A model generated the notes under the pieces. That model saw only the letters and a program-made list of their open reading frames with translations. It was not told the origin of the DNA and did not search any database. A stretch of DNA of 64,000 bases from Atopsyche davidsoni (taxonomy: Eukaryota; Arthropoda; Insecta; Trichoptera; Hydrobiosidae): the NCBI GenBank assembly GCA_022113835.1, contig JAILWY010000009.1, positions 5,121,501-5,185,500 on the forward strand, in the 5' to 3' direction. The position numbers and the translations under genes were made by a program. Position 1 is the first letter of the stretch. Every line of letters begins with the position of its first letter. Positions 35,101 through 47,972 of the stretch are shown in pieces.

Positions 35101-36837
35101 TTATTTAATTGAAGCAACACATTTCATCGACAATCTGACGGGCCCGCCTACGACAGACTATGAATATTTTTTTACACGCACTGATTCATATAGCATAGTT
35201 TTATCTCATTTTGCTGGATTACTTCACACTGTGCGTGTCTTAAAATACAAGCAATCGATAAACGATTTCTCATAATTTTTCGTTTAACCTTTCGCTTACA
35301 TACCTGCATACATGTAACAGGTTTATTGAAGTGTAAAACAATAATTTATATATCAAGGTCAAACTGCAAATCACGAAAAATGACGCCCGACAATGGACCT
35401 CACATCGAAACAGTATATTGTTTATGAAAGATCCAAATATCTATACAATAACTGATATTTTATGTTTCACATAATATTTTATTTTATTTATCTATTTGAC
35501 AAAGGTGTGGGTAATTTGGGTACCAGAAAAAATGTACAGTAATAAAAAAAACGTTTTTCAAAATATTATTGTATTGGCACTATCACTAAATATTATTAAA
35601 AGCAGCTCATTCTGATGCCAGCCAACATCATCAGTAAGTCTTTAAGCCATAACAACATCTTATTTTTAATCTTAGGATCGAACTTCGTATGGTTCTGTTG
35701 ATCGACGATTACGTACATAATTAAAAATACGAGCACCATAACTAACGAAAGCAATATGCCAAATCAACTCAGTAACTATTGTTAAATCTTTCAGTAATTT
35801 AGTGCAGTGCAACGATTGTCCATCTAACTGTTTGTCAATTAACATGTTTTTTGTATTTTTTCTCGCACGCGTGTTACCTGCACTTTTTGTGTACTTCACA
35901 GTGGTCATACTATGTTAAAAAAACTGATTATTTTGTAACATCCACAAAGCCCTTTCATGGGTATTTAAAATCTTATCGCTATTCTACACGCCGCCGTAAG
36001 GTATAGCCTCCAGCTTTTACTATCTAATCGTTCACAAAGCCTAAGCTATGCCGCAACCTGAATACACCTCACCTACACGGAAAACATCCGTCTCGTATTT
36101 GGTACCTACTAAAATGCCATTGGCGCATTCCGTTTTATAACTTGTTTTTTTTTTTTCTCTAATCACTGATTGACACCTGTAATGAGGATTCTATTCACTT
36201 TCTATGGTCGTGCGCTCTTTTCTTACGCACAATTTACCTTTAAGGCATGATATCTTTTTACTCGTCGATTATTAGACTGTTTAAGTGTGCGGGTCTCTCT
36301 CTAGGTGTGGGCCTACCTTTATCTTCCCATACATCTTTTGTGATTAAATGATAATACGAATTAAGTACTTTCTTATTTCTTATGTCCATTTATGTATCAC
36401 ATATTAGAATGAAATAATGATCGAACTAATCACACGGTATTGTTCGGTCTTGAAATTAAGATCGATATGTGTACGCAAGATATTTAAAAATTTTCTATTA
36501 GAAAATATTTAATGATCCAGTGGAAATATTGATACATTTAATAAAAACAATGTGTTTTTGTAATATTAAAAAAATCTTTTTTGATATTTCTTATTTATTA
36601 TAATAATATTTCTAGTGTTTAAAGAGTTTCCATATACTCTTTTCAAAAATTTATTATTTAAAGGTTGAGTCAATTTATATTAACTAGTTTCACAACAACA
36701 AAAAATCGTACTATCCAGGAATTATTTTTTTGTTGTTTATCAATAGTAACAGACAAAAGTTTTTTTTTTTTAATTAAAAAAATCGACACATTTACTGTCA
36801 ATTCAAACTGTCTTCTGTGAGCTTAATGGGCCTCAAT

Positions 36838-36900
36838 AGATCCAAGGACCTCTCAATCAAGAGTTAAAGGTCTAACCATTGAGCCACGTTGTCTCAGTGC
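36838..36900 (-). repeat. tRNA-derived SINE-like fragment
   Basis: The minus strand reads CGTGGCTCAATGGTTAGACC (A-box-like) and then TTGAGAGGTCCTTGGATC. The B box is degenerate. Confidence 0.35.
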
Positions 36901-39900
36901 CATGCCGAACTTTCAAATATGCTGTAATTTTGAACAATGTTTTTTAATAATGTTAAATAGTTATTATATCATTTTATATGTTTTGCTGTAGAACGTAAAA
37001 AATGTGAACATAACAAATATAGGGCATAAAAAACATGCCACCGCTGTTGTAGATTGTCAAAATTTACTAATAAATTTATTATTATGAAATAAAATATGCC
37101 GTCGCTATTTAGGCTAGAATTTTAACTAATGTTTCTAAAATACCGACCGTCTTAATGCGTCAATTTATTTTATTAATATATTTACATTTTATGTATTTTA
37201 TTCATAAGCGAATGATTCATTTGTCGCTTTTGGATCCATTTCTTGTGAAAGCTTTTCGTTGTTTTCTCTACTTTTGTCACCGTTTGCCTTTTATATCGTT
37301 GACCTGACGATATATAGAGTTTGTTGGGTCCATTTGATGTTTCATAATTTACCCGCTCGTGTCACGTATTTAGACTGGAAATGTAGGTTTCTTGAAGATT
37401 GTTTATTTAAATTGCTGCTCAGTCCTAATAGCGAATATTCCAATAACTTTCTTTATATTTTATTACTAAAATTAAACATTGCATAAAAAAACCGCCGCTG
37501 CGTTTCGCTCACTCGGCTATTGCGTAAATCGCGATAAGGTAATTACACGTATAAGTAAACTACATAAAAAAAAAATCAAATCCAGTCACGTTCTGCAGAT
37601 TACCCTTTACAAAAGTAAAATTTGTCTAATAACCGCACGTCGGAATGTTAAGACTCAAAGAAGAAATGTGAGAGATCGAAGTTAGAATCGAATCGTATAC
37701 AGCAAAAAAATCTACGTAAATACCGCTTTGCTGTGCGTTTTTTTATTATTTGACCGATAGTTTCATTTCTTCCACGAGTAGGACCAGTCGGTACGTCACC
37801 CTGCTGTGTTTTTGAACTGAAAGTATGTACGCGCAAGTGTGCGCCAGCTTACTCGTCTCTCCGAATTTCTTTGGTATCTACTTACTTATGTACCTACTTT
37901 CTACAGTCTATGGACGGAAATGAAACTTGAGAAACAATTTAAAATTATAAAATAATAGCCCGATAGCTCACCTGTTAAAGCGTTAGATTTTCACCGGCGG
38001 AGCTGGGACTCTGTAACTTTAAATATAAATAAGTATTCATATAAAGTTTTTTCTCCATGTAATGCCACCTTGATTTATTACAGCCAATGCTGCCAAGACT
38101 TCACTCGTACTAAGTATTAAACAAAGAATTATATGTATGATCAACGTATAATTTAAAAGTCAGTATTTACAAAAATGAACTGTTTCACAATACTAAGTTA
38201 CAATTGCATTGAGATTTTAAAGGTATATTACAAACCCCGGAGAGAATAATTAGTTACATCATTCTTCTAGTTCGTCCAGCATTTCACCACACATGAAATC
38301 TACTTCACGGTCAATCATTAGAAATTATTATTTTATTATTCAACGATTTTCTAAAAATAACACCATTGTTAATTTTTATATTAAGTAACCATTGATTGTA
38401 TATACTGTGGAATACTGGACCTTTTATTTTTCTCTGTTCATTGTCGATCTACTATTAAATGGTTTTTGTTTACAATTTTACGGTAATCAATATTTTTGAT
38501 TTTGAGTGTATGTTAACAGTAGGTGATTATGAATTGATTTGTATTATTTATTTTATTCAGAAGTAACCAATTCTATTCCAATTTCATTTGGTGTTTGTAG
38601 CTAACTTAATCTAGCTTTAAATTGAATTGCATTTGACATTTTTTTCTGTACGAACCGGAAACGATCGCATCTGCCACGGCACGACGCCAGTTTATTAACC
38701 TTGACCCCGTTGTATTAATAATAGAATTCTATTTAAAGATGACACTTTCGCTGTCTTTATTATTGAAATTTTAACGTTTCAGTGAAAGTCGAGTTCAAAA
38801 GGCGCCGTTTTTGTATTCGACTATTTATTCAGATATGTGATAATTTTCGACCGGTTGTTGATCCAACTTTGCATAAATGTGCAATAAAAAAGATTCAATC
38901 GATTTGACTCTCAGGCGGTGAATGCAAATAGGAGCTTCGGTTTTATTATCGGCGTCGGAGAAGTTGAATAGTAAAATGGGAACAGCGCGTTTTCCGGCAT
39001 TACGACCGGAGCGATCTCCAGAAAACAGCGCGGGGGCGGACTGGCCGCTGTCGGATATCATCTCATCTGACGTTAATCGCATTGACTTCCAGTTTGTCTC
39101 GCCCGAATCGCGTCATCATTTGGATTGCACTCCCACATCTCTTGTGATTGCTGGAAATGCTGTCTCAGCTGACTTTAAATAATACAAGCGGAACTCGTGG
39201 TCCAGCCAATGCTGTTTACCAATTCATCCATGTAGGTGTTCAGATGTCAGTAATTAAGAATTGTAGCGCTTTCATGTGGCTAGTTTATTATACCAATACA
39301 TTTGACAGAATGGTTTTGATTTTGAAAGTTAACAATAAACAAACACAGCGAATAAAACTAGAATTTTTGATTGATTATAAATTTATTTTTCGTAAATAAA
39401 TGTATTCAATTTTCAGTGGTCTAGATATGTTTACGCTCGACAATCCTGCTTTTCTGATCAATATAAAAAATACACTTGGTTTTTTCATATCGCTTGATAA
39501 CCTTGGAAAACCTTTTGAGAAGAAATCCTATCTGATAAGGTTCTTTTATGATTTCCCTATTTACAAACAAGGAAAGCTATTGAAATCGCTTCCACGGAGG
39601 GTTCTCGTAAACCGCGTGAGGCTCGCGTAGAACAGCCAGCGTGAGAGTATCGCTGACCGCATGCATCGACCATATCTCATAATTTAATGTTGATCTGTAC
39701 AATGGTTAACGGGCGCACAAGTAGGGCTATGGAGCACGTTGCCCACTGCCGGATATCGTGAAATCTATCCATAACACATTACGACGCATAAATGCATAAA
39801 AACTGCGCCCGTAATGGGTTCTAGCAGATGCTTCCACTGTCGAGCTCCCCGGCCGTAGCCGAGACCGTTAATTTCTATATTAATCATAGTTTCGTAACCT

Positions 39901-42889
39901 TGTAACCTATATATTCATATGCGTAATTGAATGCCCTTCAAATGTGGTTTCTCGTGAAAATACACTCGCGCGACTCATCCGGGATGTTAAATAGTAATAT
40001 TTACACAATCGTGTATGGACTTCCTGAAACTTGAACATTACCCTCCGTACACGTAGAATAAGACCTCGTACGCGATTCAAGTAGACTAGACGACAATACA
40101 TTTTAGGATGTTATGAATGATGTGTGCTCGCAGGTTTTGCATTAAATATGCAAAGACGTGGCATAAAGCTTAACCAAGTATTTTTGAAATTCTTGATTAT
40201 TATTATATGCCTGCATTTTGAAGATTATGATATTTAATACTGTAGTTTAGCAATTTGAATTTTTAATAATTCCCTGATGAAAATACTGCTTTTTCAGTTT
40301 CATAATTTCAATATCTCAAATGTATCACCCGAAGATGAATCAAACATTTAAACAAGGGTGCGGATAAACATCCATGGTTATTATTAAACTTCATGAAATT
40401 AATCTGTTGGTACTCTAGAGTTAAAACATTTATTTAACAGGAGATTGATTCAAAGCCATATCAGTTCACAAAAATGAAATTACTTAACTAATTGTTAATT
40501 TTTTTTAGAAAAGAGAATATTATGAATCTACGGATTTCTGTTTTTTTGGAGTTACATTGGAAATTAATGTCTTTTACATTCTTCATAAATTAAAAGTGTA
40601 TTCAATTTAAATATACATCAAACAATATTGAGATTCACTACTCAGAACAGATATAAAACATCTTGTCCACTAGCCGATAGTTCTACCTTCTAAATGACTA
40701 TGCGCTAACTGCGCGTCTAGTTTTTATACATAATTCACAGCACTCGTATCCAAGTAAGTACTTATTTAAAGACTAATGAGTAGTCATAATGAAAGGCTTT
40801 GGTACCTGCCTGTATTTCAACATGGACGAACTTCACATTATGTTCTTTGTATTACTCTTTTTTTATCTCCTCGTGGATTTTCTAAATAATTGTCTTTGTA
40901 TTTAGCAAGTTAATAATCTGACGGTATCCCCTCTACCTGCTTTTACTTATTTGTGATTCTCCATTCTTTTAGTTGGTATTCGTACGTACTTGGGTGAGAT
41001 TTCGGATCAATGCGTGAATACGTGTCAGAATTTTGCTTTAAGAGTAATCGCATAAAAGAGCAACGCTAATTTATTTCTGAAAGTGACTTTTCATTGTCAT
41101 GTTGATGCTTTTGAAAAAAATGGTTTATAATTTCTTAGGACTTGATACGTTGAATATGTATTTTATATAAATAACGCGACTTCACATCGAATAGTATTTT
41201 TAGAAAATCATACAGATGGAATTGAAAAAATAATATGCTTTGTTATCAATGTTTTATGCTGATTAAAGATTATGAATGTCAATATTTTAAAGAATATTAA
41301 GTACATAGAGTACTGAGTATTCTGTGAAGTTATTTTTGCAAAACATATTTTTCTTAGTATTTACATTTAAAGCATACACCCTTCTCAAAAGAAATTCGGT
41401 GCTACAATCGGCGGGGCTGAATTTTTTTGCGTATTAAAAACGACTGACTATTCATAACGTTCAAAATATACGAAAACAATATTTTTAAATACTATTTTTT
41501 ATTATGTTACTTATAGATGTTATGTTTTTTGTGTTTTATTACATGATTGGCGATATTTCAGGGCGTCGTGCTGCAAGGATGATGGTCTTGTAAATGTATT
41601 GAAAGACGTATTGTATACATTTTTTTCAGTTACAATGATTGGAGCAACAGCCTCACCGCGGGACTGAACGGAACGATCAGTTGTACCGTAATCGTAAAAT
41701 TAACTCGTAGAGATTATCGCTTGCAACCGCATATATATCGGGAAATGTTAATTCTTAAATCGACAGTTACGATTTTAAAATGCCAAGAAGCAGTGCTAGC
41801 AACCGCGGAAGTGAGACATAATTGATGACCATGTTGCCACACACGGACGAGTTTCATCGTTCAGTATCACACCAGAACGTCAAAATATTTAGAGATGTTT
41901 TTTTATTTTTATTTAAAATCTTAATTTAGTATTTACGCCCGCGGATGTAACATTTATCACCGATGTTGCCATTACTTTGGATGCGTTTCTATTAAATCTC
42001 TGCTCGATTTTCAAATCGGCCGTATTTTTTAAATTTTACATTTGATGTTGCCAACGAAGGAACTAAGACGTTAATTAATTATGTTGCAACATGTGGACGA
42101 CTTTTGTTATTTATAATCTTAGTATCCGAATGTGTTTGGTATTTTTGCATAAGCATCGACCTTATGGTCGGCCAGTTGCATAAGAAAATTTAAGGTTATG
42201 CAAGAAAAGGAACGATCACTCAAAATAATTAATGCTTCATCAACAGCTGCGCTGTCCAGGCTGGAGCGCGGCTGTAATATATTATTTTAACTGTAAATAT
42301 ATTGTGCCATTATTGTAAAATATCGGTAGAGTAGTTGTACAAGAGTTGAATCTGAAAATAATTTGTTTTTTTTTTATTTTAACGATGGACGCGAAATCTT
42401 AAAAATATTTAGTCTTCAGAATGAGGTGATCATCAATGAAACGATTTCATCTCAGAAGAACTCAACTAAAATTATTTGTGCAGTCATTTGTACGCCTGTT
42501 TTTCAACTTTTAATTTACAACATAAAAATGTCGAATGTCTTGTATTTACACAATTCTGAATTGATCTAGAAAAATAAAACACGTTAATTAACTCGTGTCT
42601 CTCTACCGTTTTTTTTAGTGTGAAAATTGTTACCTATGGCTTGACATCATTCAAACGCTACAGACGTGGACGTGCAATATATCACACGAGCGGTGTTTGC
42701 AAAATGTTTACAGCACGAACAGAACACGCTTATGCAGATTAAATATTTTATTATTGAACATATTTAATACATGATTCATAAAAAAAATAGTGCTGACTTA
42801 TCATGAAGTGAATCATAATTTGTGATAACTCTATAATCACGTGTAACAATACTGGACAGTGCGATTCTGTTTGTTTACAGATTCACTCG
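36901..42889. other. non-coding stretch
   Basis: No supported gene. GC-balanced blocks at 38900-39160 and 39590-39870. A weak tRNA-like A box occurs at 37963-38020. At 41820-42140 a GTTGCCA/GTTGCAAC...GGAC(G)A motif recurs three times in diverged form. Confidence 0.4.
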
Positions 42890-43092
42890 AAAAGCCGGAT
42901 ACACACGCAGCGACACAACTTGCGACTGATTTGGAATCGGCCAAATACGACCCTTTATTTTGGGTGTTTTTTTGTGCGCAAAATACGACGCTATTGGCTA
43001 TTTGCAAGTTAGTTTGTAAAGAGCTTTAGAATCTTGAAGAGAAGACTGTATATGATTTCTGCTTGCATCACGATTAGTCTGATGTGTCTACA
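42890..43092. mobile_element. TIR MITE family M1, copy 3
   Basis: Left AAAGCCGGATACACACGCAG, interior ACTTGCGACTGATTTG and ACGACGCTATTGGCTATTTG, as in the other copies; the right end GATGTGTCTAC is diverged and its position uncertain. Confidence 0.5.
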
Positions 43093-46000
43093 AACATTGG
43101 CGGTCATTGTTAATGATATTATTTTGAAGGCAAGCGGCGTTAAGATTGATTGCCAATGTTTCGGCTCCGATATAATACCAATTTCCCTAGTCCGAGTATA
43201 AATTTCTTGAATTTTGTGATGTTTTTATATATTTTACTTAATTTGAATATGTTTATTTTAATATTTATACTAGCGTAAAACGATGATGACTGATTCTGAT
43301 TTATTGACAAACAAATATCCCCCACGCGCTTGTTCGTTTTAAAAAATAAAAATAATTTTTCCAAAAATAACAAACTGATAAGCTGCGGTTTTCTTATTTT
43401 ATGTGTGACATAATGCAACACTGCATTTCCGTCTTACTTTTAATAAAGGTTGTGAAAATATATATTTATTTAAAAAAATTATAGGTATTCAACGGGTATT
43501 GAGTACTGCGAAATACAGAACCTTTGTAGATTCTACTAGATATCTACTATAAAAAACTATTTTTATAGTATCATTTACAAGCGTTAATAATAATAACCAT
43601 TATATATATCATAATTCAATGATTACAGGCATCATACTATCTGAGACACAAAAAAACAAAAACCCCACTTACGATCTACCTATTACTATTAAGCGACCAC
43701 AAACAGCCTGGATGACCGCCGAGTCGGCGTGTATCGCGACCCACTCCAACGAGGGGCTTGCATTTATAGTACATGTGTGCGGGATATAACCGTGCACAGT
43801 TACACGCTCCGCGTTACATATTCCTCGAGACATTTATTTATTTAGTGAAGCGTTTTCTATTAGCGATGTACCGCAAGCCGCGGACCAGGCCTAATCTCCG
43901 CGCTCTATTCAAATGCCGCCGGAGAATGCATTCCACCCGCGGCTGATTCGACCAAGGATCGGACCGAGAAAAAAAACCTTTGGTGTATCTCAAATCTCGT
44001 AGATGGTATCGAGCTTAATTTTATCGGTACTTACCGTTTCGGCAACGGTTTAAATCAATTATTTACATTGACAGTGAAGAGGTTCGTAACCTTTTGAAGC
44101 TCGGTTTCCGAAAGGCGGATCAACGAGAATGATAAGATGTGATGCGCAAACACGGCGCGCGGATTGTATAAAACGAAATTCCGCTGATTGTTTATCTGCG
44201 ATTTAGTTACTGCAGAATAATGGTTTTATTTTTTAAGTAATTTGACGTACTTACCAATTCGATCTTTGGAAACAGTATGTAAATGTATGTATTTAAATTT
44301 GTAATCAAAAGTAATTTGTTGTTAACTATAATGCAATTAAAGGTTTTTTCTAGTATTTGGAAAAACTTGTATACACCTTCTTTTCAAATAAAAACGATTC
44401 ATTCAAATGTGTTAATGCATTTACAAGAATCGTTGCTTACTTTCTTCAATGAATAAAAGAAAACGTTTATGACGCAATTTGCCCTCGTAAGCCTTACAGG
44501 TTGTTCATAAGTTTATCCCTATTTGGAATTTTCATCCGATGAGAGTATTTTCTCAAATATGGCAGTGTATTGGTTTTATATGGAATGTTGTTATGTATAC
44601 AGTTAACTTGTATGTATTAAAAAGTAAACCCCAACACGCGTCTCTCCAAATGACAACATAATATGAATAAAATGTTGAAAAATACTTAACTACCCTATAT
44701 GCACTTTAAATGTTGAACCCAGGACGCCATCGCACTACGAGCTGCTTAAACTTACATTAAGGCGTATTGTGTCAACGATATATTTTATGTAAAAAATAAA
44801 AAAAGTATTTGCGATTGAGAAAAACGTAATTTACCAACAGTGACATCAAATGTATTGTTTATATTATATTATCTCACGACAAATATACTACGAGTGAACT
44901 AAGTCATTACTGCTTGAAATTACCTCAGTGTGTCACTTATTATTCAGTATGACTAACGAGAATACTTTTAAGTGCATTGGTTATGTATGTTACTTAATAT
45001 TAATCTGTCATGAACTGTAAGTTTAAATGCTTTGCTATCGACAGCATATGGCAAGCGAAATGAGAATTGGAATAGCGTGACTCTTAATATTCATAGGATT
45101 GTGCCGAATGCGTTATTGATATTATATTGTAAGAACTGTGAATCTGAGGAGGCAGTCCCGTCATAAGAGTGCTTTCTTGTTTCAGCCTTGCAATTTAAGC
45201 AGCCGCACAGCAACTGGCTGCTGCAAAAAAGACGAGATGCCAGATGACTTTTGTCCGAGAAATACATGCCGTCTGTCAATGTCTGCGAATCTGTCCAGCG
45301 AGGATGTTTTATGCGCGTTGCCGTTGCGGTACTCTGCCGTGCAAGCCGAAAAGCCTGGCTTGCCTAACTGGTTTTTATACAGTTGATATTTTAGTTTTTA
45401 ACACGTACGACTATTAACTTAATAGATTATCAAAAGAAGAATATAAGCGAATTATGTAACATGTATAATTAAAGCAAATTAGAAGTTTTCAAATTTGGTG
45501 TTTTTTGAAGAAAAAAATTGAAAACGTCAATTGCGTCACGTTATTGTTTTAAGACTTGTTAGTTGTTTAATCGTATGTCCTACCTACGCGTAATATCGAG
45601 CTGATTATTCGGCGGTCACGGGGAATGGTCATTCCCGGTGACATTTTTCAATGGGACCACCTGAGGAGCTGCATTTGCGTACAAATGTATCAATTCTGTT
45701 TATTTGATTTTCAATTGTAAACGTCGCATATGATCTAAATGTGTATAAAATCGCAAATATTTATATATATGCTAATTCAAATAAAATGTAGCATAATAAC
45801 ACCATGGTTTTATATTATAAATCGAACAATTTAAAGATTGATGTAACTAAATACAGCTTTTAGAGTTGCCCCAGCAAATTATTGCCACGTTCGACTATCT
45901 TTTATTGAGCACATCAATATTATTTGGAAAGATATCAATAATAAAATATTTTTTTGTAGTAGAAGTGGTAGTTTTATGAAATTTAACATTAGTAATAAAT

Positions 46001-47919
46001 GCAATTATTTAGCATTATTTGTTTCAAAATATATATATTTATCTACAGCAACATTTGTTAACTTTAAACAAGTGTATGCATTATCGTAGCATCCAACGTT
46101 CAAAAATATAGCAGGTCCAACATAATGTTTGAAATTGTTTTAACTATCAATACTTCCAATTATCTTCGGCTTAGATGCTCATATTCTCCGTATTGTTTTT
46201 GAGTTCGCATTCCCTGCAACCATAACACCAGCCAAGGCAGCGGAGCACCTGATATTATATTATTGCAGTTCTTATCTCGCGTGGCTCGGCGGAGGGCAGC
46301 AGACCTCACTTCAGTGCCATTAATTTGTCGCCGCAAACAAGTGTGCGCCGTCATACGCGATTTCATGTAAATCCCGCGACACGTCACTGGAAAACATAAT
46401 TAATACATCCTTTTTGTATTGTAGTTGTTATTCATATTGATAAGGTCGCGGTGTGGTCTGTCGTGTTCGCCTGCATTTTGTGAAAACGAAACAATCGGGA
46501 AGTGCGTTTTTTTTTTTTTTTTTTAGTATGAATTGAAGCGTATGGAGTGGTTCGGCTGTGATTGTTAACAAGATGTTTTGATTTGCGTTGCTGGTATATT
46601 TTAAAGTTTAAGTGAACATCTAAGCTTAAGTTACAACTATTTTCTCGTGACCAAAAATAATGGTTGTCTTTGAATATCGGATCAAACGAACGCGAACGGT
46701 GAATGTGGTAAATATGTTTTTTTTTAATTTATTTTTTTAACCGGCGTATTTTGGGCTTACGATAGTTGACATTATTTATTATAATATACATATACGATAA
46801 CATAGTATATGCACAATTTTAATTAATAACGTTACCATACATCGCAAATTAATGACAGTTATGATTTTCGACATTTGTAATTGAATAATCAGTCGTTGGA
46901 ATCGTTTATAAACATTCCAGATCGCGCGTACACTACTATAACATTATTTTCTTTCATATATTTTTTTATAAATCTCAATAGTGTAAATTGTTTTATGAGG
47001 ATGATATATTCACATATATGAGGGGAACGCCCCGTTACTGCTGCCGTATAAAAAGTGACGGGCTCGAGTGACAGATTTGTGAGGAGTAAAAAGTCGATTC
47101 CTGCACTGGGATTGGAATCAGATGGCGGCGTCTCGGGGACAGATGCTGGAGCTTCCGATCTCATGGGAAACGCCGGAGGTTCAGGCGAGCGTTGAACCGA
47201 CTCACCCTCTTCAGGTTTCTTAAAATATACAATGTGAATTTTATACATTTTGACATGCAGTCAATCAACTTCGATTCAATATTTTTAAGTTAAAAAACAA
47301 TAATTTAAAAGCCTTTATTATAATTAAGTATATTTACAGATAATTTTACAGCACGGTGTTTATCTATCCCCTGATCCTGCGCTCAGGTTATGGGGCTTAC
47401 AATAAGTGGCTTAGGTGATAGCGTACATGAAATTCTCCTTTGAGTTATGGAATTTGGTTGGGTATTATTTTAAAACGACATTAAGCTTGAATCGAACAAG
47501 TCAGTACGGATCGAGACACTGTGCATCGTGCGTGTTCTAAAAATAATTGCCTAGAAGCTTTTGCCGTAGAAAACTATAATTATAAACATTGTTTTACTCG
47601 TGTTGAGTTTTATCTTTTTGTTATATCGGAACACTGTTTTGTTAGATTCAACTCTCTCTCATATAAAACTGATAAGAATCACTGTGAAGAATTGTTCTTA
47701 TCCTCTTTAATGTGGATATATAAAAAAATAATTACACACATTTACAGTGGAATTTTGAAATATATGTTTGCAAATGCATAAAAACCTCAAGTAGAGACTA
47801 ATAACTGATTTTTTTAATCTTTTGTTTTTCAAAGTACTGCAGCATCTTTTGTATTTTGTATCACATTTTCGATCAAAGTATATTATTGAAGTTATTTATT
47901 TATTAAATTACAATTCTCA
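43093..47919. other. non-coding stretch with a GC-balanced block
   Basis: 43690-44200 is a long GC-balanced stretch without an ORF, the strongest candidate regulatory island in the 3' half. Smaller ones lie at 45130-45350, 46230-46390 and 47030-47215. The minus-strand ORF across the last is Pro/Ser-rich but has no recognised domain. Confidence 0.4.
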
Positions 47920-47972
47920 GCAAGCACGCCTACCGCGGATTCCGATTTCGAGTCCGGGTGAAACAATAAGTT
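47920..47972 (+). repeat. SINE fragment with B box
   Basis: GCACGCCTACCGCGGATTCC, GATTTCGAGTCCGGGTGAAA and CAATAA: B-box-like core and tail shared with 25026 and 7123. Confidence 0.45.

Larger units (their letters stand above)
30769..36830. other. non-coding stretch after the last recognised exon (probable long intron)
   Basis: No DH- or PH-like exon seen. Holds the long hairpin at 31936-31999, a CpG-rich block at 32040-32175, and a GC-balanced block at 33420-33520. Otherwise AT-rich. Confidence 0.45.

Noticed and set aside
45138..45386. 82-codon ORF with several Cys and a GC-balanced start
   Set aside because: Cysteine spacing does not fit a zinc-binding or secreted peptide family I know, and there is no signal peptide.
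46889..47248. 119-codon minus-strand ORF with Pro/Ser/Glu-rich start
   Set aside because: No recognised domain, and its second half is AT-rich noise; not enough for a gene call.
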